Positions 5,057-5,510 of a stretch of DNA of 5,510 nucleotides are shown here, piece by piece. This stretch comes from Clostridiales bacterium (lineage in GTDB: Bacteria; Bacillota_A; Clostridia; Oscillospirales; Acutalibacteraceae), in NCBI GenBank assembly GCA_009774735.1, contig VSOH01000304.1:1-5510 (forward strand), written 5' to 3'. Made by a program: the position numbers and the translations under genes. How positions within the stretch are numbered: the stretch's first letter is position 1; each line of letters opens with the position of its first letter. The notes under the pieces are model-generated. The model worked only from the letters and a program-made list of their open reading frames with translations. It did no database searches and had not been told where the DNA came from.

Positions 5057-5510
5057 TCACTCCTCCTCACTACCGATATATTTAAAGGATAAATTACCAT
5101 TTGGACGCGGAATAAATGCAAAATTACCTATAATCAAATGGTCGAGAATTTCAGCACTTTTAATATACAGATAATCGTCTTTTATATATGCAACCTCAAG
5201 ACCGTTATACTCAAAAGAAATACGACCATTACTAATGCGTGTCTGCATATCGTTGCCAACCTCACCGAGCAAAATATCACCGTCAGTAAACCTAATATAT
5301 TTACTGATGTTCTCAAACTCTCTATAAATACCATCAACATCCGATGTTATCGTACTTGATAATTTATCAAATACAATTTGTATTTCATTAGCATTCTGCT
5401 GAAAGGTTGTTGATACCAACTCCGTAATATCTTCCATATCTGATGTTTTACGATAATCTTTCAGCATTTGTCTTACATATTGTTCAGAATTATCAATAAC
5501 ACTATTGATA
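5057..5510 (-). CDS. Tail-tip / minor structural protein, C-terminal part (cut by window edge)
   Basis: The reading frame stays open from the stop TGA (5057-5059) to the right edge, so the first codons lie outside the window. The ATG at 5465-5467 has no ribosome binding site, and the codons before it (ending EQYVRQ) continue the same style, so an internal methionine is more likely than a start. At least 150 residues are visible. A helical, probably coiled-coil stretch (SDMEDITELVSTTFQQNANEIQIVFDKL) leads into a beta-rich end with FTDGDILLGE, RISFEYNGLEVAYIKDDYLYI and LIIGNFAFIPRPNGNLSFKYI. This is the usual C-terminal end of large siphovirus tail-tip proteins (prophage endopeptidase tail / phage minor structural protein family), which sit just before the fibre gene. 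It ends 3 bases before the fibre start, and its final GAG GAG GAG TGA codons form that gene's ribosome binding site. The enzymatic N-terminal part, if any, is not in view. Confidence 0.82.
   Translation of the reverse strand, partial: INSVIDNSEQYVRQMLKDYRKTSDMEDITELVSTTFQQNANEIQIVFDKLSSTITSDVDGIYREFENISKYIRFTDGDILLGEVGNDMQTRISNGRISFEYNGLEVAYIKDDYLYIKSAEILDHLIIGNFAFIPRPNGNLSFKYIGSEEE

Noticed and set aside
3467..5359. Plus-strand open frames opposite the tail genes (3467-3781, 3699-3917, 4185-4415, 4507-4722, 5138-5359)
   Set aside because: They are antisense to the fibre and tail-tip genes, whose sequences match known phage families; the antisense products look random and lack ribosome binding sites.
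5465..5467. ATG as true start of the tail-tip gene (136 aa)
   Set aside because: No ribosome binding site precedes it, the frame stays open to the edge, and the family is normally far longer.
1..5510. CRISPR array, tRNA, rRNA, insertion sequence or transposase
   Set aside because: I saw no spaced repeats, cloverleaf-like segments, transposase motifs or terminal repeats of an insertion element.
1..5510. Absence of TAG as a stop (all visible genes end in TAA or TGA), hinting at stop recoding
   Set aside because: Only eight genes are visible in an AT-rich genome, and no gene needs a TAG read-through to be complete.

Overview
The window looks like part of an AT-rich phage or prophage of a low-GC Gram-positive bacterium, most likely a gut Clostridia host such as a Ruminococcus or Eubacterium relative. 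This rests on protein style: a DUF859-type siphovirus structural protein, a phage_holin_4_1-type holin, an Amidase_3 enzyme and a C39-like/SH3 lysin. Strong AGGAGG-type ribosome binding sites and standard-code stops also fit. The host assignment is an inference from sequence only.

The layout is convergent. From the right edge leftwards, the minus strand carries one tightly packed late operon. It begins with the C-terminal part of a tail-tip protein (5057 to the edge), followed by a 722-residue tail fibre/minor structural protein (2885-5053) and a holin (2446-2874). Two consecutive cell-wall hydrolases close the operon: an N-acetylmuramoyl-L-alanine amidase without a binding domain (1875-2453) and a C39-like cysteine peptidase with a C-terminal SH3 domain (1000-1869). 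Gaps between these genes are 3, 10, -8 and 5 bases, and each gene has its own Shine-Dalgarno sequence. The operon therefore runs from host recognition to lysis: the fibre binds the host, the holin opens the membrane, and the two hydrolases cut the wall.

The left part, on the plus strand, holds three small genes: a 33-residue membrane peptide (25-126), a 61-residue acidic protein of unknown function (130-315), and a 141-residue protein with an N-terminal helix-turn-helix and an unrecognised C-terminal half (392-817). A 76-base leader with a clear hairpin precedes the last one.

The two transcription units meet in an AT-rich gap (818-999). It contains a good intrinsic terminator for the lysis operon and, next to it, a perfect 29-base inverted repeat of unknown role.

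The points most worth a second look are the glutamine in place of the expected catalytic glutamate of the amidase, the tandem arrangement of two different lysins of which only the second has a wall-binding domain, and the 29-base inverted repeat. I see no clear evidence of a wholly new system; most of the window is a recognisable tail-lysis module.
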